A DNA stretch of 64,000 bases from Roseococcus thiosulfatophilus. Lineage in GTDB: Bacteria; Pseudomonadota; Alphaproteobacteria; Acetobacterales; Acetobacteraceae. Location: contig NZ_JAFFQY010000033.1 of assembly GCF_017311575.1 (NCBI RefSeq), forward strand, positions 1-64,000, given 5' to 3'. The stretch's first letter is position 1; each line of letters starts with the position of its first letter. Of this stretch, positions 18,945-27,737 are shown piece by piece. A program made the translations under genes and the position numbers. The notes beneath the pieces were generated by a model. The model searched no databases. It was not told the origin of the DNA and saw only the letters and a list, made by a program, of their open reading frames with translations.

Positions 18945-19757
18945 TCAGGCGCGCGCGGCGGGTTCCTCCGGGCGGTCGAGGCGGAACACCGCCTCGGCGA
19001 TGCCGGCCCAGTCCTGGGTGTCCAGCGTGGCGGCCTCGCTGGTGCGGAGCACCGACACCTCCGTGACACCCAGCGCGGCCAGCTGGTGCGGCGTGCCATG
19101 GCCGAAATCCAGATGCCCGTGGCCGATGATGCCCACCACCAGCGGCACGTCACCCTCCAGCGCGGCGGCGATGTTGCAGGCGAAGGCGCGGTCCCACACC
19201 TGCTGGGCGCGGAGGAAGCGGTCGGTGATCTCGGCCTCGGGCCGCCCGGTCAGCCAGGAGATATAGGCGCGGTGGCCGGGCGTGGGCGCGGCGGCGGGCG
19301 TCATGCCGTCACGCTCCTCCTCGGGCACCGCGTCCCAGCCTACCTGGCCGATGCGCGTCACCAGCGGGCGGTGGCAGTTCAGCGCCAGCATCCGCACGCT
19401 TTGCTGCCGGCAGAAATGGAACAGGGGCAGATAGATCTCGGGCGGGAAGCCCCAGACCTGTTCCCACTCCACCTCGCGCAGGAATTCGGCAGTGGTGAAT
19501 TCGCCTGCCACCCAGCGGTCCAGCACGGGCTGCAGGCGGCGGGGGAACATCTCGAAACCGACGGCGAGGCGGGGCTCCAGCAGGTGCAGGCAGGTGGTCA
19601 CCTGCAACTGCCAGCGATGGATCTCCGCGATGTCGTGCCGCTCGCCCAGCAGCACCGCGCGGCGGGAGGCGAGGCGCCGCATCAGGGGCGCCGCGTCGAG
19701 CAGGGCGCCGGTGGTGGGATCCATCCAGCGGGCGCGGGGGTGGGGGGTGAGGGTCAT
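18945..19757 (-). CDS. chaN: ChaN-family iron/haem-related protein (270 aa)
   Basis: Member of the haem-binding lipoprotein ChaN family (PF04187). The family start VLLGERHDIAEIHRWQ is at residues 35-50, and the C-terminal motif GHGHLDFGHGTPHQLAALG is conserved. No lipobox or signal peptide is seen at the N terminus (MTLTPHPRARWMDPTTG), so this copy looks cytoplasmic, unlike the characterised lipoproteins. A Fur-box-like palindrome lies 12 nt upstream of the ATG, which suggests repression by iron and fits a role in haem or iron handling. Confidence 0.82.
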   Translation of the reverse strand: MTLTPHPRARWMDPTTGALLDAAPLMRRLASRRAVLLGERHDIAEIHRWQLQVTTCLHLLEPRLAVGFEMFPRRLQPVLDRWVAGEFTTAEFLREVEWEQVWGFPPEIYLPLFHFCRQQSVRMLALNCHRPLVTRIGQVGWDAVPEEERDGMTPAAAPTPGHRAYISWLTGRPEAEITDRFLRAQQVWDRAFACNIAAALEGDVPLVVGIIGHGHLDFGHGTPHQLAALGVTEVSVLRTSEAATLDTQDWAGIAEAVFRLDRPEEPAARA

Positions 19758-19769
19758 GGGCGGGCCTTG

Positions 19770-19786
19770 ATGCGAATCATTCGCAT
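19770..19786 (-). promoter_or_regulatory. Fur-box-like 8-1-8 palindrome upstream of chaN
   Basis: ATGCGAATCATTCGCAT is a perfect inverted repeat with a single central base. Its 15-nt core matches the 7-1-7 Fur consensus TGATAATNATTATCA at all positions except two in each arm. It lies 12 nt before the chaN ATG, where a bound repressor would block initiation. Assignment to Fur is inference; another Fur-family regulator could bind it. Confidence 0.6.
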
Positions 19787-19810
19787 TCTCGACCCAAACC
19801 GCGACAGGGA

Positions 19811-19847
19811 AAAGGCCCGCCCGGGGGACGGGCCCCCGGGCGGGCTT
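19811..19847 (-). terminator. Rho-independent terminator of the TRAP operon
   Basis: GCCCGCCCGGGGG at 19815-19827 pairs perfectly with 19833-19845 around a 5-nt loop. On the minus strand the stem is followed by TTTT at about 19814-19811. It begins 4 nt past the stop codon of the TRAP permease gene. It also insulates the chaN promoter from read-through. Confidence 0.85.
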
Positions 19848-19850
19848 GCT

Positions 19851-21956
19851 TCAGGCCGCGGCGGCGGAGTTGCGCCGCGCGCGCACCAGGTTCATCCCCA
19901 TGATGACGGCGAAGACCGCGATGGCGATCCAGTTCACCATCTGGCCGAAGGGGACGATCAGCACGAAGCCCGCCACGCCGAAGATCACGCGCTCGATGAT
20001 GTTGAGGCGTGCTTCGGCGAAGCCCTCGAAGGCGGCGGACATGGCGTAGATGCCCGGCAGCGCGAAGGCCGCGATGGACAGCTGCACCCAGATGTCGCCG
20101 GAGAGGAAGGGCTGGTAGGCCATGATCAACGGCACGAAGTAGAGCGACTTCGCCAATCGCCACGCCACGAAGCCCGAGGCCATGGGCGAGGCGTTGGCGA
20201 TGGCCGCCGCCGCATAGGCCGGGATGCAGACCGGCGGCGTCACGTTGCTGTCCTGGCTGAGCCAGAAGATGATCATGTGCGCCGAGAGCAACGCCAGCAT
20301 GGCCGCGCCCGAGGAGAGCGAGGCGTCATAGACCTGCGCCCGCATGTCCTGCGGGATGGCCGCCAGCAGACGCGCCGCCTCCGCCGCCGCCATGCCCGTG
20401 CCGGGCGGCGGGAGCGAGATGTCGGGCGCCGCCAGCATGGCCACGGCGCGGACGATGTCGGGGATGTTCCCCGCCACGAAGGCCGCCTGCGCCGAGGAGT
20501 TCAGGATCATGTCGGCCAGCGCCGGCGCCGACAGCGTGGCCAGCACGACATAGGAGGCCGTGACCGGCAGCGCCGCGCCTAGCACCAGCGAGGCCAACGC
20601 GATCAGCACCAGCGCGATGGCGAGGTTCCCGCCCGCCCAGGTCTCGATCATGATCGAGAACACGTTGCCGAGGCCCGTGGTCGCGACCGCCGAGATCAGG
20701 ATGCCGATGCCCACCAGCAGCACCGCCGTCGGCGCCATGGTCCGCGCGCCGAGGTAGAGCGCCTCCATGATGCGGCGCGGCCCCATGGGCGTGTCCGAAA
20801 CCCAGGACACCACCACGACGGTGGCGGTCGCCGCCCCCGCGGCATAGGCCGGGCTCATCCCCGAGAAGAGCAGGTAGAGCAGCACGGAGAAGGGAATGAG
20901 GAAGGGCAGGCCGCGGCGGCGCACCGTCTCCATCAGCGGCGGCGCGTCCTCGTCCACGAAGCGGATGTCGTGGCGCTTCGCATGGATGCGCACGCCCATG
21001 GCGATGCCCGCGAAGAAGACCAGCGCCGGGATGGCCGAGACCGCCGCGATGTGCAGGTAGGGAATGGCCGTGAAAGAGGCCATGATGAAGGCGCCGGCAC
21101 CCATGATGGGCGGCAGGATGCCGCCGCCCGTGCTGGCCGCCGTCTCCACGCCCGCCGCGAAATGCGGCTTGAACCCCGCCTTCTTCATCAGCGGGATGGT
21201 GACCGCGCCCGTGGAGGTGACGTTGGCCACCGCCGAGCCCGAGATGGTGCCCGACAGCGCGGAGGCGATGACCGCCACGAAGCCGGGCCCGCCCTGCAGC
21301 CGCTTGGCCACCGCGCGGCCCAGGTCCAGCACGAAGCGGTCCGCCCCCGACACCTGCAGGAAGGCGCCGAAGATGATGAACATCGCCACCAGGTTCCAGG
21401 AGATCAGGGCGATGTTCCCGAACATCCCGTCATCGGAATAGAAGGTCCGGAACAGCGCGATCTCGACCGAAAGCCCCGGGAAGCGCAGCACGCCGCCCAG
21501 CCAGGCGCCCCAGAAGGTGACGTAGGTGAAGCCCAGGATGCACAGGATGGGCACCACGATGCCCGTGGTGCGGCGGATCAGCTCCAGCGCGATCAGCGGC
21601 GCCGCGATGGTGAAGACCCAGTCATACCAGAGGAACTCGCTGGCGCGGGCGTAGAAGGCCACCTCTCCCGTGATGAGGTAGATGGCGCAGCCCACCGCCA
21701 TCAGCGCGATCACGATGTCTATCGCGAGGGCCAGCCGGCCCCGGGTCCCCTCCCCGCGCATGATCGGCCAGGCCAGCGCGCCGATCACGGCGAAGCCCGC
21801 GAAGTGAATGACGGAGGCGCGCAACTCGCTCATCACCCCGAAGGTGTTGAGCCAGATGTGCCACGCCGAGAGGAGGATGCCGGCCACGAACAGGAACCGC
21901 GCGACGAGGCTTCCCTCGCCGCGCAGCCCCTGCGGGGCGCTTTCGGTGCTGCTCAC
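19851..21956 (-). CDS. TRAP transporter fused 4TM/12TM permease (701 aa)
   Basis: Single-chain fusion of the small (DctQ-like) and large (DctM-like) TRAP subunits, the form that partners TAXI receptors. The N-terminal ~170 residues hold the small-subunit membrane segments. From about residue 190 the DctM-type core follows, with SGSAVANVTSTGAVTIPLMKKAG and ETAASTGGGILPPIMGAGAF as the re-entrant loop signatures. The start is GTG at 21956, 7 nt after the TAXI receptor stop, so the two are co-transcribed. It imports an organic acid by sodium- or proton-driven transport. Confidence 0.92.
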   Translation of the reverse strand: MSSTESAPQGLRGEGSLVARFLFVAGILLSAWHIWLNTFGVMSELRASVIHFAGFAVIGALAWPIMRGEGTRGRLALAIDIVIALMAVGCAIYLITGEVAFYARASEFLWYDWVFTIAAPLIALELIRRTTGIVVPILCILGFTYVTFWGAWLGGVLRFPGLSVEIALFRTFYSDDGMFGNIALISWNLVAMFIIFGAFLQVSGADRFVLDLGRAVAKRLQGGPGFVAVIASALSGTISGSAVANVTSTGAVTIPLMKKAGFKPHFAAGVETAASTGGGILPPIMGAGAFIMASFTAIPYLHIAAVSAIPALVFFAGIAMGVRIHAKRHDIRFVDEDAPPLMETVRRRGLPFLIPFSVLLYLLFSGMSPAYAAGAATATVVVVSWVSDTPMGPRRIMEALYLGARTMAPTAVLLVGIGILISAVATTGLGNVFSIMIETWAGGNLAIALVLIALASLVLGAALPVTASYVVLATLSAPALADMILNSSAQAAFVAGNIPDIVRAVAMLAAPDISLPPPGTGMAAAEAARLLAAIPQDMRAQVYDASLSSGAAMLALLSAHMIIFWLSQDSNVTPPVCIPAYAAAAIANASPMASGFVAWRLAKSLYFVPLIMAYQPFLSGDIWVQLSIAAFALPGIYAMSAAFEGFAEARLNIIERVIFGVAGFVLIVPFGQMVNWIAIAVFAVIMGMNLVRARRNSAAAA

Positions 21957-21963
21957 GCGCGTC

Positions 21964-22977
21964 TCAGGCCGGACGGATGCGCTCCGGAATGGTCACGCCC
22001 CTTTCCTGGTAGTAGCGCGCCGCACCCGGGTGGACGGGGTTCACCAAGCCGTTCAGCGCGGTCTCCAGCTGGATTTCGCGCGTGGCGGCATGTATGCCGT
22101 TCAGGAAGGGCAGGTTCTCGAAGATGGACTTCGTGATCTCATACACGTCGTCCGCCGGCACCGCCGCGTTGCAGGCCAGGAAGTTGGGCTGCACGATGGT
22201 CTGAAGCGCCTGCGCCTGGCCCGGGTAGGAGTTCGCCGGGATCTGCGTGGGCACATAGAGGCCGTTGTTGCCGTCCGCCTGGGCCGCCTGCTCGTTGGTG
22301 AAGGAGAGCAGCTTGAACTGGGCCGCCTGGCGGGCGAAGATCTGCGTCACCGCCGCCACCGGGATGCCGCCGCCCGGGTTGCTGCCGTCAATCTGGCCGT
22401 TCAGCAGCGCCTCGGCCGAGGGGCCGAAGCCCTGGAACACCAGGTCGAAATGCGTGTCGGGGTTGATGCCCAGGTTCGCAAAGATGAAGCGGTTGGAGAA
22501 CTCGGTGCCCGAGTTGCGCGCGCCCATGGAGAAGCGGCGGCCGCGCATCTGCGCCAGGTCCGCGATGGTGCCGGTCGGCGCCAGGCTCGCGCGCTGCACG
22601 AAATGCTCGACATTGCCCCAGATGTTCATGATGGAGCGCATGTTCTGCTGCGGGCCAGCCGACTGGATGGGGCCCGACCCGTCGCGCGCATAGACGCCGA
22701 ACAGGCCCTGCATGATGGCGAACTGGGCCTGGTTCTCACGCATCAGGCGCACATTCTCGCCCGAGCCGGCCGAGGAGATGGCGGACATGTCGATGCCGCG
22801 CGAATTGGCCAGGCGCAGCTTGACCAGCGTCGCGAAAGCCACGCCCACGGGGTAGTAGGTGCCGCCGATGGAGGCGGTGGCGAGGATGTAGCTGCGGGTG
22901 TTGCCCTGGGCGCGCGCCACGGCCGGCGCCGCCAGCACGGCGGCACCGCCGGCCAGGATATTGCGACGAGTGGTCAT
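21964..22977 (-). CDS. TAXI-family TRAP solute receptor (337 aa)
   Basis: The leader MTTRRNILAGGAAVLAAPAV ends at ARAQ. The TAXI hallmark ILATASIGGTYYPVGVAFATL follows at once, then AISSAGSGENVRLMRENQAQFAIMQ. Length is normal. It is the first gene of the operon with the fused permease. Its leader RNA would include a hairpin at 23007-23028 (8-bp stem), and the array of five hairpins lies further upstream. Ligands of TAXI proteins include glutamate-like and other carboxylates; this one is not predictable. Confidence 0.92.
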   Translation of the reverse strand: MTTRRNILAGGAAVLAAPAVARAQGNTRSYILATASIGGTYYPVGVAFATLVKLRLANSRGIDMSAISSAGSGENVRLMRENQAQFAIMQGLFGVYARDGSGPIQSAGPQQNMRSIMNIWGNVEHFVQRASLAPTGTIADLAQMRGRRFSMGARNSGTEFSNRFIFANLGINPDTHFDLVFQGFGPSAEALLNGQIDGSNPGGGIPVAAVTQIFARQAAQFKLLSFTNEQAAQADGNNGLYVPTQIPANSYPGQAQALQTIVQPNFLACNAAVPADDVYEITKSIFENLPFLNGIHAATREIQLETALNGLVNPVHPGAARYYQERGVTIPERIRPA

Positions 22978-23285
22978 TTGTTTCGTCTCCCTGTCGTGCA
23001 TGGCAAGGGCCGGCATGCAGGCCGGCCCGCCATTTCCTGACGGGTGCTTAACCTTCCGGCGCAGGCGGCACAAGTCTGTAACGCAGGCCGGGTATGCAAT
23101 GGGAGTGGGGCGCTGCCGGGGGCGCTGCCCCCGGACCCCTGTCGGGGGAACAGGTTCCCCCGAGCCCCCTTTCAGTTGGGTTTCGCGGAGGGGGCAAAGC
23201 CCCCTTCGCGAAACCCAATGACGGGGTTCCGAGGGACGTGTCCCTCGGCGGGGAGCGCGAGGGGCAGCGCCCCTCGCTGGCGCGC
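22978..23285. repeat. Gene-free 308-nt segment with an array of five perfect hairpins
   Basis: Five adjacent inverted repeats occupy 23116-23277. Stems are 23116-23123/23127-23134; 23142-23151/23154-23163; 23176-23187/23207-23218 with an inner 23190-23195/23199-23204; 23229-23237/23240-23248; and 23257-23265/23269-23277. Loops are only 2-3 nt. The last hairpin sits 8 nt past the stop of the TPR gene and could end its transcript. A separate stem (23007-23014/23021-23028) lies in the leader of the TAXI gene. Short open frames across the array are low-complexity and I do not regard them as genes. Confidence 0.8.
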
Positions 23286-24614
23286 CTACCCCCGCGCATA
23301 CCCCGCCCGCCGTTCCGGCGGCGTGGGCCAGCGGCCGCGGACGCGTTCCAGCAGCATATCGGCGTCGGCCGAGGCGTTGGCCTTCAGCGCCACGTCGAGG
23401 AAGAGCTGCTCCAGCACGTCCTGCTGCGCGTAGCTGCCGCCGAGTTCGTGCATCCCGCCGAGTGCGGGGCGCATCACGGCCACGGCGTCCGCGTATTCGC
23501 CGCGGGCGCGGTGCAGCAGGGCGGCGCAGGCGGGGATGGCGTTGTCGCGCACGATGCGCGGGTTGTCGCCGGCATTGGCCAGCGCGTAGTCGCGCATGGC
23601 GTCCAGCATGCGTTGGGCGGCATCGAGGCGGCCTGTGGCGGTCAGCGCCATCATCCAGTGCGGCAGGGTGAAGGCGGAGAGACAATCGCCGATGCGGCCC
23701 TCGGCCTTGTCGGCCAGTTCCACCCAGCGGTCGCCCACGTCCACGCCCTGGCGCTCCAGGCGGAACAGCATGGAGGCCGCGTTCTGGCAATCGATGTAGA
23801 GGTCGGGCTGCACCTGCGTCACGGGGCTTTGCAGGTCGCGGAAGCCCTGGTCGTAGAGGCGCAGCACCTCCTCATGCTCGCCACGCTCCAGGTGGAACAT
23901 GGCCTGGTGCCAGAAGATGTGGTGGCGAAGGTTGTTGCCCGCGCCGAAATGCGGCGTGAGCTGCGTGATCCAGCCGATGCCCTCGGCGCGGCGGCCCTGC
24001 ATTTCCAGCACATGCGCGACCGCATGCGCGGCCCAGAGGTCGCTGGGGTCGCGGCGGATGGCCTCGCGCCCGGCGCGTTCGGCGATGGCGTAGCTGCCGC
24101 ATTCCTCATGGGCGAAGGCGCGGCAGGCCAGCATGGAGCCATAGCCCGGCATGTCATCGGCCCAATGCGGGATGGCGTCTTCCACCAACCGGAACATGGC
24201 GGGCGTCTTGCCCATCCAGAAGGCGGAAAAGTGGTGGAAACGGAAGGCCAGGATGTCGCGCGGGTGCTCCGCCACGATGCGCTCCCAGATGGCGAGCGCC
24301 CGTTCCTGCCCGCCATCGGCCCAGGCCTCAAGCGCGTCGAGGTGCAGGCTCTCCCGCGCATTGGGGTTGAGGCCGCGGGCGGTGGCGATGGCGGATTTCG
24401 CAGCGGGGATGAAGGCCTGGTTGTAGGCCATCATGGAGAAACCCGCCTTCATGGCGTGCAGCAGCGGCGCCTCTCCATCCAGCGCCAGCGCCGCCTTGAG
24501 CTGGAGCGGTGTGTCGAAGCGATAGTTCAGGAAGGAGGCGATGGTCCGGTCATAGCCGGAAGCCGCCTCGTCGGAGGCGAAGGTGGCGATGTTGCCCTGG
24601 GCGTCGCGCGGCAT
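23286..24614 (-). CDS. Tetratricopeptide protein of the TTC38 type (442 aa)
   Basis: Soluble helical-repeat protein resembling tetratricopeptide repeat protein 38. Paired helices recur through the length, for example ALAIWERIVAEHPRDILAF and RAGREAIRRDPSDLWAAHAV, with conserved HHIFWHQAMFHLERGEHEEVL in the middle. Function in bacteria is unknown; it may be a scaffold or a metabolite-binding protein. It starts 2 nt after the stop of the CaiB-type gene, so the two form an operon. An alternative ATG at 24629 would overlap that gene. Confidence 0.8.
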   Translation of the reverse strand: MPRDAQGNIATFASDEAASGYDRTIASFLNYRFDTPLQLKAALALDGEAPLLHAMKAGFSMMAYNQAFIPAAKSAIATARGLNPNARESLHLDALEAWADGGQERALAIWERIVAEHPRDILAFRFHHFSAFWMGKTPAMFRLVEDAIPHWADDMPGYGSMLACRAFAHEECGSYAIAERAGREAIRRDPSDLWAAHAVAHVLEMQGRRAEGIGWITQLTPHFGAGNNLRHHIFWHQAMFHLERGEHEEVLRLYDQGFRDLQSPVTQVQPDLYIDCQNAASMLFRLERQGVDVGDRWVELADKAEGRIGDCLSAFTLPHWMMALTATGRLDAAQRMLDAMRDYALANAGDNPRIVRDNAIPACAALLHRARGEYADAVAVMRPALGGMHELGGSYAQQDVLEQLFLDVALKANASADADMLLERVRGRWPTPPERRAGYARG

Positions 24615-24616
24615 GG

Positions 24617-25735
24617 TCAGGCTCCCCATTCCTGGAGGATGGCGTCGGTGTCGGCGCCAAGACCGGGGGCCGGCACCTCCCAGGCGCCGAAGCCCGGAAT
24701 GGCCGGGAACGGCAGGGTGCCCAGCCCCGGCTGGTTGAACAAGGGGGCGGCACCCACCGCCTTTACATGGGTGTCCTGCAGCCATTCCAGGGGCGTGTTC
24801 ACCCGGTCGCACAGCATGCGCGCGGCCTGCAGCTGCGTGACCCATTCGGCGGCGGTCTTGCGGCGGAAGGCCTCGCGAAGGATGGGCACGATCTCGGCCT
24901 TGTTGGCGGCGCGCTGGGCGAAGCTGTTGAAGCGCGGGTCCTGCGGCAGTTCCGGCAGGCCGAGTTCCTGGCAGAGGGTGACGAATTCGGATTCCCGCAC
25001 CATCGCGACCATCACCCAGGCGCCATCGCTGCCCTGCCAGGTGCCGGCGGGGACGTTCAGCTCGGCCGGCATGCGGCCCAGCAGGCCCCCCTCGGCGATG
25101 GGTAGCACCAGCAGCGACGCCGCGGCCTGCATGAGCGAGATGTCGAGATGCCGCCGGCGCGGCTCGGCGCCGGAAGCGCGGTCGCGTGCCTGCTCGGCCA
25201 GCGCGGCCTGGCAGGCGGCGAAGGCGGAAAGTCCGGAAAACACGTCCACCGCCAGGGTGCCCACCTTGTGCGGCACGCCATCCGCGCCCGCGTTGAGCGA
25301 AACCAGGCCGGAGAAGGCCTGCGCCACGCCATCGGTGCAGGGGCGCTCGCTGTAGGGGCCGGACTGGCCGAAGCCGGAGACCGAGACGCACACCGCATCC
25401 GTCTTCGCCTGGTCGGGCCCCAGGCCGATGCGCGCGGCGACGCCGGGGCGGAAGGCTTCGATCAGCACATCGGCGCGGGCGGCGAGGCGCGCGGCCTTCG
25501 CGCGGTCCTCAGGTTGGGCCAGGTCCAGCACCAGGCCCTTCTTGCCGCGGTTGAAGGCGGTGTGCATGACGGAATGCTCGCCCTGCCGCGCCGTCAGCTC
25601 GCGCGACCAGTCGCCCTTGGGCGGCTCGAGCTTGACGACGGTGGCGCCGGACTGCGCCAGCAGCATGCCGCAATAGGGCCCGGCGATGCCTTGCGCGGCG
25701 TCGAGCACGAAAATTCCTTCATAGGGTCCTGGCAT
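24617..25735 (-). CDS. CaiB/BaiF family CoA transferase (372 aa)
   Basis: Class III CoA transferase moving CoA between carboxylic acids. Family marks are AQGIAGPYCGMLLAQSGATVVKLEPP at the N terminus, VSVSGFGQSGPYSERP, and the catalytic Asp164 in LAVDVFSGL. GGAGGA precedes the ATG at 25735. It is divergent from a Bug receptor 54 nt away and leads into the TPR gene, suggesting activation of an imported acid as its CoA thioester. The substrate is not predictable. Confidence 0.9.
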   Translation of the reverse strand: MPGPYEGIFVLDAAQGIAGPYCGMLLAQSGATVVKLEPPKGDWSRELTARQGEHSVMHTAFNRGKKGLVLDLAQPEDRAKAARLAARADVLIEAFRPGVAARIGLGPDQAKTDAVCVSVSGFGQSGPYSERPCTDGVAQAFSGLVSLNAGADGVPHKVGTLAVDVFSGLSAFAACQAALAEQARDRASGAEPRRRHLDISLMQAAASLLVLPIAEGGLLGRMPAELNVPAGTWQGSDGAWVMVAMVRESEFVTLCQELGLPELPQDPRFNSFAQRAANKAEIVPILREAFRRKTAAEWVTQLQAARMLCDRVNTPLEWLQDTHVKAVGAAPLFNQPGLGTLPFPAIPGFGAWEVPAPGLGADTDAILQEWGA

Positions 25736-25789
25736 GGCCGTTCCTCCGTTTGGGCGTATCATCGCCGCAACCGAGGAAGGGAGAAACCC

Positions 25790-26749
25790 ATGCACGCCAC
25801 CCGACGCGCCATCCTGGCCGCGCCGCTGCTCGCCACGCCCGCGATCGCCCAATCCTGGCCCACGCGGCCGGTGCGGATCATCGTGCCCTATCCGCCGGGG
25901 GGGCCCACCGACATCGCGGGGCGCGTGGTGGCGGCAGGGTTGCAGGCGCAGCTGGGCCAGCCCGCGGTGGTGGAGAACCGGGCGGGCGCCTCGGGCGTGA
26001 TCGGCTCGGGCGAGGTGGCGCGCGCGGCCCCCGATGGCGGGATGTTCCTGGTGAATGCGTCCGCGCATGTTATCATCCCGCACCTCCAGCCCAACATGCC
26101 CTTCGACGCGGTGGCGGATTTCACGCCGGTGACGGAGCTGGTGAAGGTGCCGCTGATCCTGGTGGTGAACCCGCAGCTGCCGGTGAACAGCGTGGCGGAG
26201 CTCATCGCCATGGCGCGCGCGCAGCCGGGGCGGCTGTCCTATGCGTCCTCCTCCATCGGTGGCGCGCCGCATCTGGCGGGCGAGATGTTCAAGCTGATGA
26301 CGGGCACGAACATCGCCCATGTCCCCTATCGCGGCTCCGGCCCCGCGCTGACGGACATGGTGGGCGGGCATGTGCAGGTGATGTTCGACAGCCTGGCCTC
26401 CTCCGCCCAGCATGTGCGCGAGGGGCGGCTGAAGGCCTTGGCCGTCAGCACCGCCGAGCGCATCGAGGCCTTCCCGAACCTGCCCACCATCGCGGAGGCC
26501 GGCGTGCCGGGCTACGAGATCACCACCTGGTACGGCATGTGGGGGCCCAAGAACCTGCCGGAGGCCATCGCGACGCGCATCCAGCAGGCCGTGGCGGCGG
26601 TGAATTCGACGGAGGAGGCAAAGGCGCGCTTCACCGCGCTCGGCGCCCAGCCGGTCGCCAGCCCGCCCGCCGACTTCGCCCGCTTCGTGCGGTCCGAATA
26701 TGAGCGTTGGGGCCGGCTGGTCCGCGACGCCAGCATCACGGCGGGCTGA
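25790..26749 (+). CDS. Bug/TctC-type periplasmic solute receptor (319 aa)
   Basis: The leader MHATRRAILAAPLLATPAIA is followed by PVRIIVPYPPGGPTDIAGR and the ligand-loop block IAHVPYRGSGPALTDMVGGHVQVMFD. GAGGAAGGGAG precedes the ATG. It is co-directional with the quinone oxidoreductase 4 nt downstream and divergent from the CoA transferase. This pairing of a receptor with acid activation and reduction genes suggests a small uptake-and-degradation module. Confidence 0.92.
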   Translation: MHATRRAILAAPLLATPAIAQSWPTRPVRIIVPYPPGGPTDIAGRVVAAGLQAQLGQPAVVENRAGASGVIGSGEVARAAPDGGMFLVNASAHVIIPHLQPNMPFDAVADFTPVTELVKVPLILVVNPQLPVNSVAELIAMARAQPGRLSYASSSIGGAPHLAGEMFKLMTGTNIAHVPYRGSGPALTDMVGGHVQVMFDSLASSAQHVREGRLKALAVSTAERIEAFPNLPTIAEAGVPGYEITTWYGMWGPKNLPEAIATRIQQAVAAVNSTEEAKARFTALGAQPVASPPADFARFVRSEYERWGRLVRDASITAG

Positions 26750-26753
26750 CGCC

Positions 26754-27737
26754 ATGCGCGCATTGGTCTGCGAATCCTGGCGCCCCTTCGACCAGCTGGA
26801 GGTGAAGGAGGTCTCGCCGCCGCCCATGCGCCCCGGCGCGGTGCGGATCCGCGTGGAGGCCTCGGGCGTTTCCTTCGCCACGCAGCTTGTCGTGGAGGGC
26901 AAGTACCAGCGCCGCCCGCCCCTGCCCTTCACCCCCGGCACGGAGGCCGCGGGCGTGGTGCTGGAAGGCCCGCTGCCGGCCGGCACGCGCGTCTTCGCCG
27001 CGCTCGACTGGGGTGCCATGGCCGAGGAGGCGGTGGTGGACGCCATCCACGTCACCCCGCTGCCCGACCATCTGCCGCTCGATGCCGCGGTGGCCATGCC
27101 CATCAGCTACCCCACCGCGGCCTCCGCGCTGATGTGGCGCGGCCGCGTGGGGCCGGGCGACTGGGTGCTGGTGCAGGGCGCCGGTGGCGGCGTAGGGCTG
27201 GCGGGGGTGGAGGTGGCGCGCGCCTTGGGCGCCCATGTCATCGCGCGCGCCGGCGTGGCGAAGCACGCGGCGCTGCACGCGCGGGGCGCGGAGGTGGTGC
27301 TGGACTCGGAGCAACCCTTCCGCGATGCGGTGCGCGCGGCTACGGGCGGCGCGGGCGTTTCCTGCGTGCTGGACACGATCGGCGGGGCCAGCTTCGACGA
27401 ATCGCTGCGCTGCCTGGGCGATGGCGGCACGCTGGTCACCATCGGCTATGCGGGCGGCGGCATCCCGACCGTGCCGGCGAACATCCTGCTGCTGAAGAAC
27501 ATCGGCGTCGCGGGACTGAACTGGGGCAGCTACATCGGCTGGTCGCCGGGCGATGGGCGCGAGGGTTACGCGCCCCGCGTGCGTGCCCTGTGGGACCAGC
27601 TGGTGGCGTGGTGGGCGGAGGGGAAGCTCCGCCCCGAAGTCCATGCGCGCTACAAGCTGGACGACTTCCGCGCGGCGATGGCGGAAGTGGCCAACCGCCG
27701 CGCTCTGGGCCGCGTCGTCATCACCCCTTGCGCTTGA
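26754..27737 (+). CDS. NADPH:quinone oxidoreductase-like medium-chain reductase (327 aa)
   Basis: Zinc-free medium-chain dehydrogenase/reductase of the quinone oxidoreductase type. The GroES-like half carries PFTPGTEAAGVV. The Rossmann half has LVQGAGGGVGLAGVEVARALGAHVIA and the later GGTLVTIGYAGG. The GHE catalytic-zinc motif is absent. It probably reduces an enone, quinone or acryloyl-CoA-type substrate with NADPH. It follows the Bug receptor by 4 nt. Its last 17 nt overlap the end of the convergent crotonase-fold gene. Confidence 0.87.
   Translation: MRALVCESWRPFDQLEVKEVSPPPMRPGAVRIRVEASGVSFATQLVVEGKYQRRPPLPFTPGTEAAGVVLEGPLPAGTRVFAALDWGAMAEEAVVDAIHVTPLPDHLPLDAAVAMPISYPTAASALMWRGRVGPGDWVLVQGAGGGVGLAGVEVARALGAHVIARAGVAKHAALHARGAEVVLDSEQPFRDAVRAATGGAGVSCVLDTIGGASFDESLRCLGDGGTLVTIGYAGGGIPTVPANILLLKNIGVAGLNWGSYIGWSPGDGREGYAPRVRALWDQLVAWWAEGKLRPEVHARYKLDDFRAAMAEVANRRALGRVVITPCA

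Noticed and set aside
23044-23433. Short open frames running through the hairpin array
   Set aside because: They encode palindromic low-complexity peptides determined by the hairpins, without start signals or recognisable domains.
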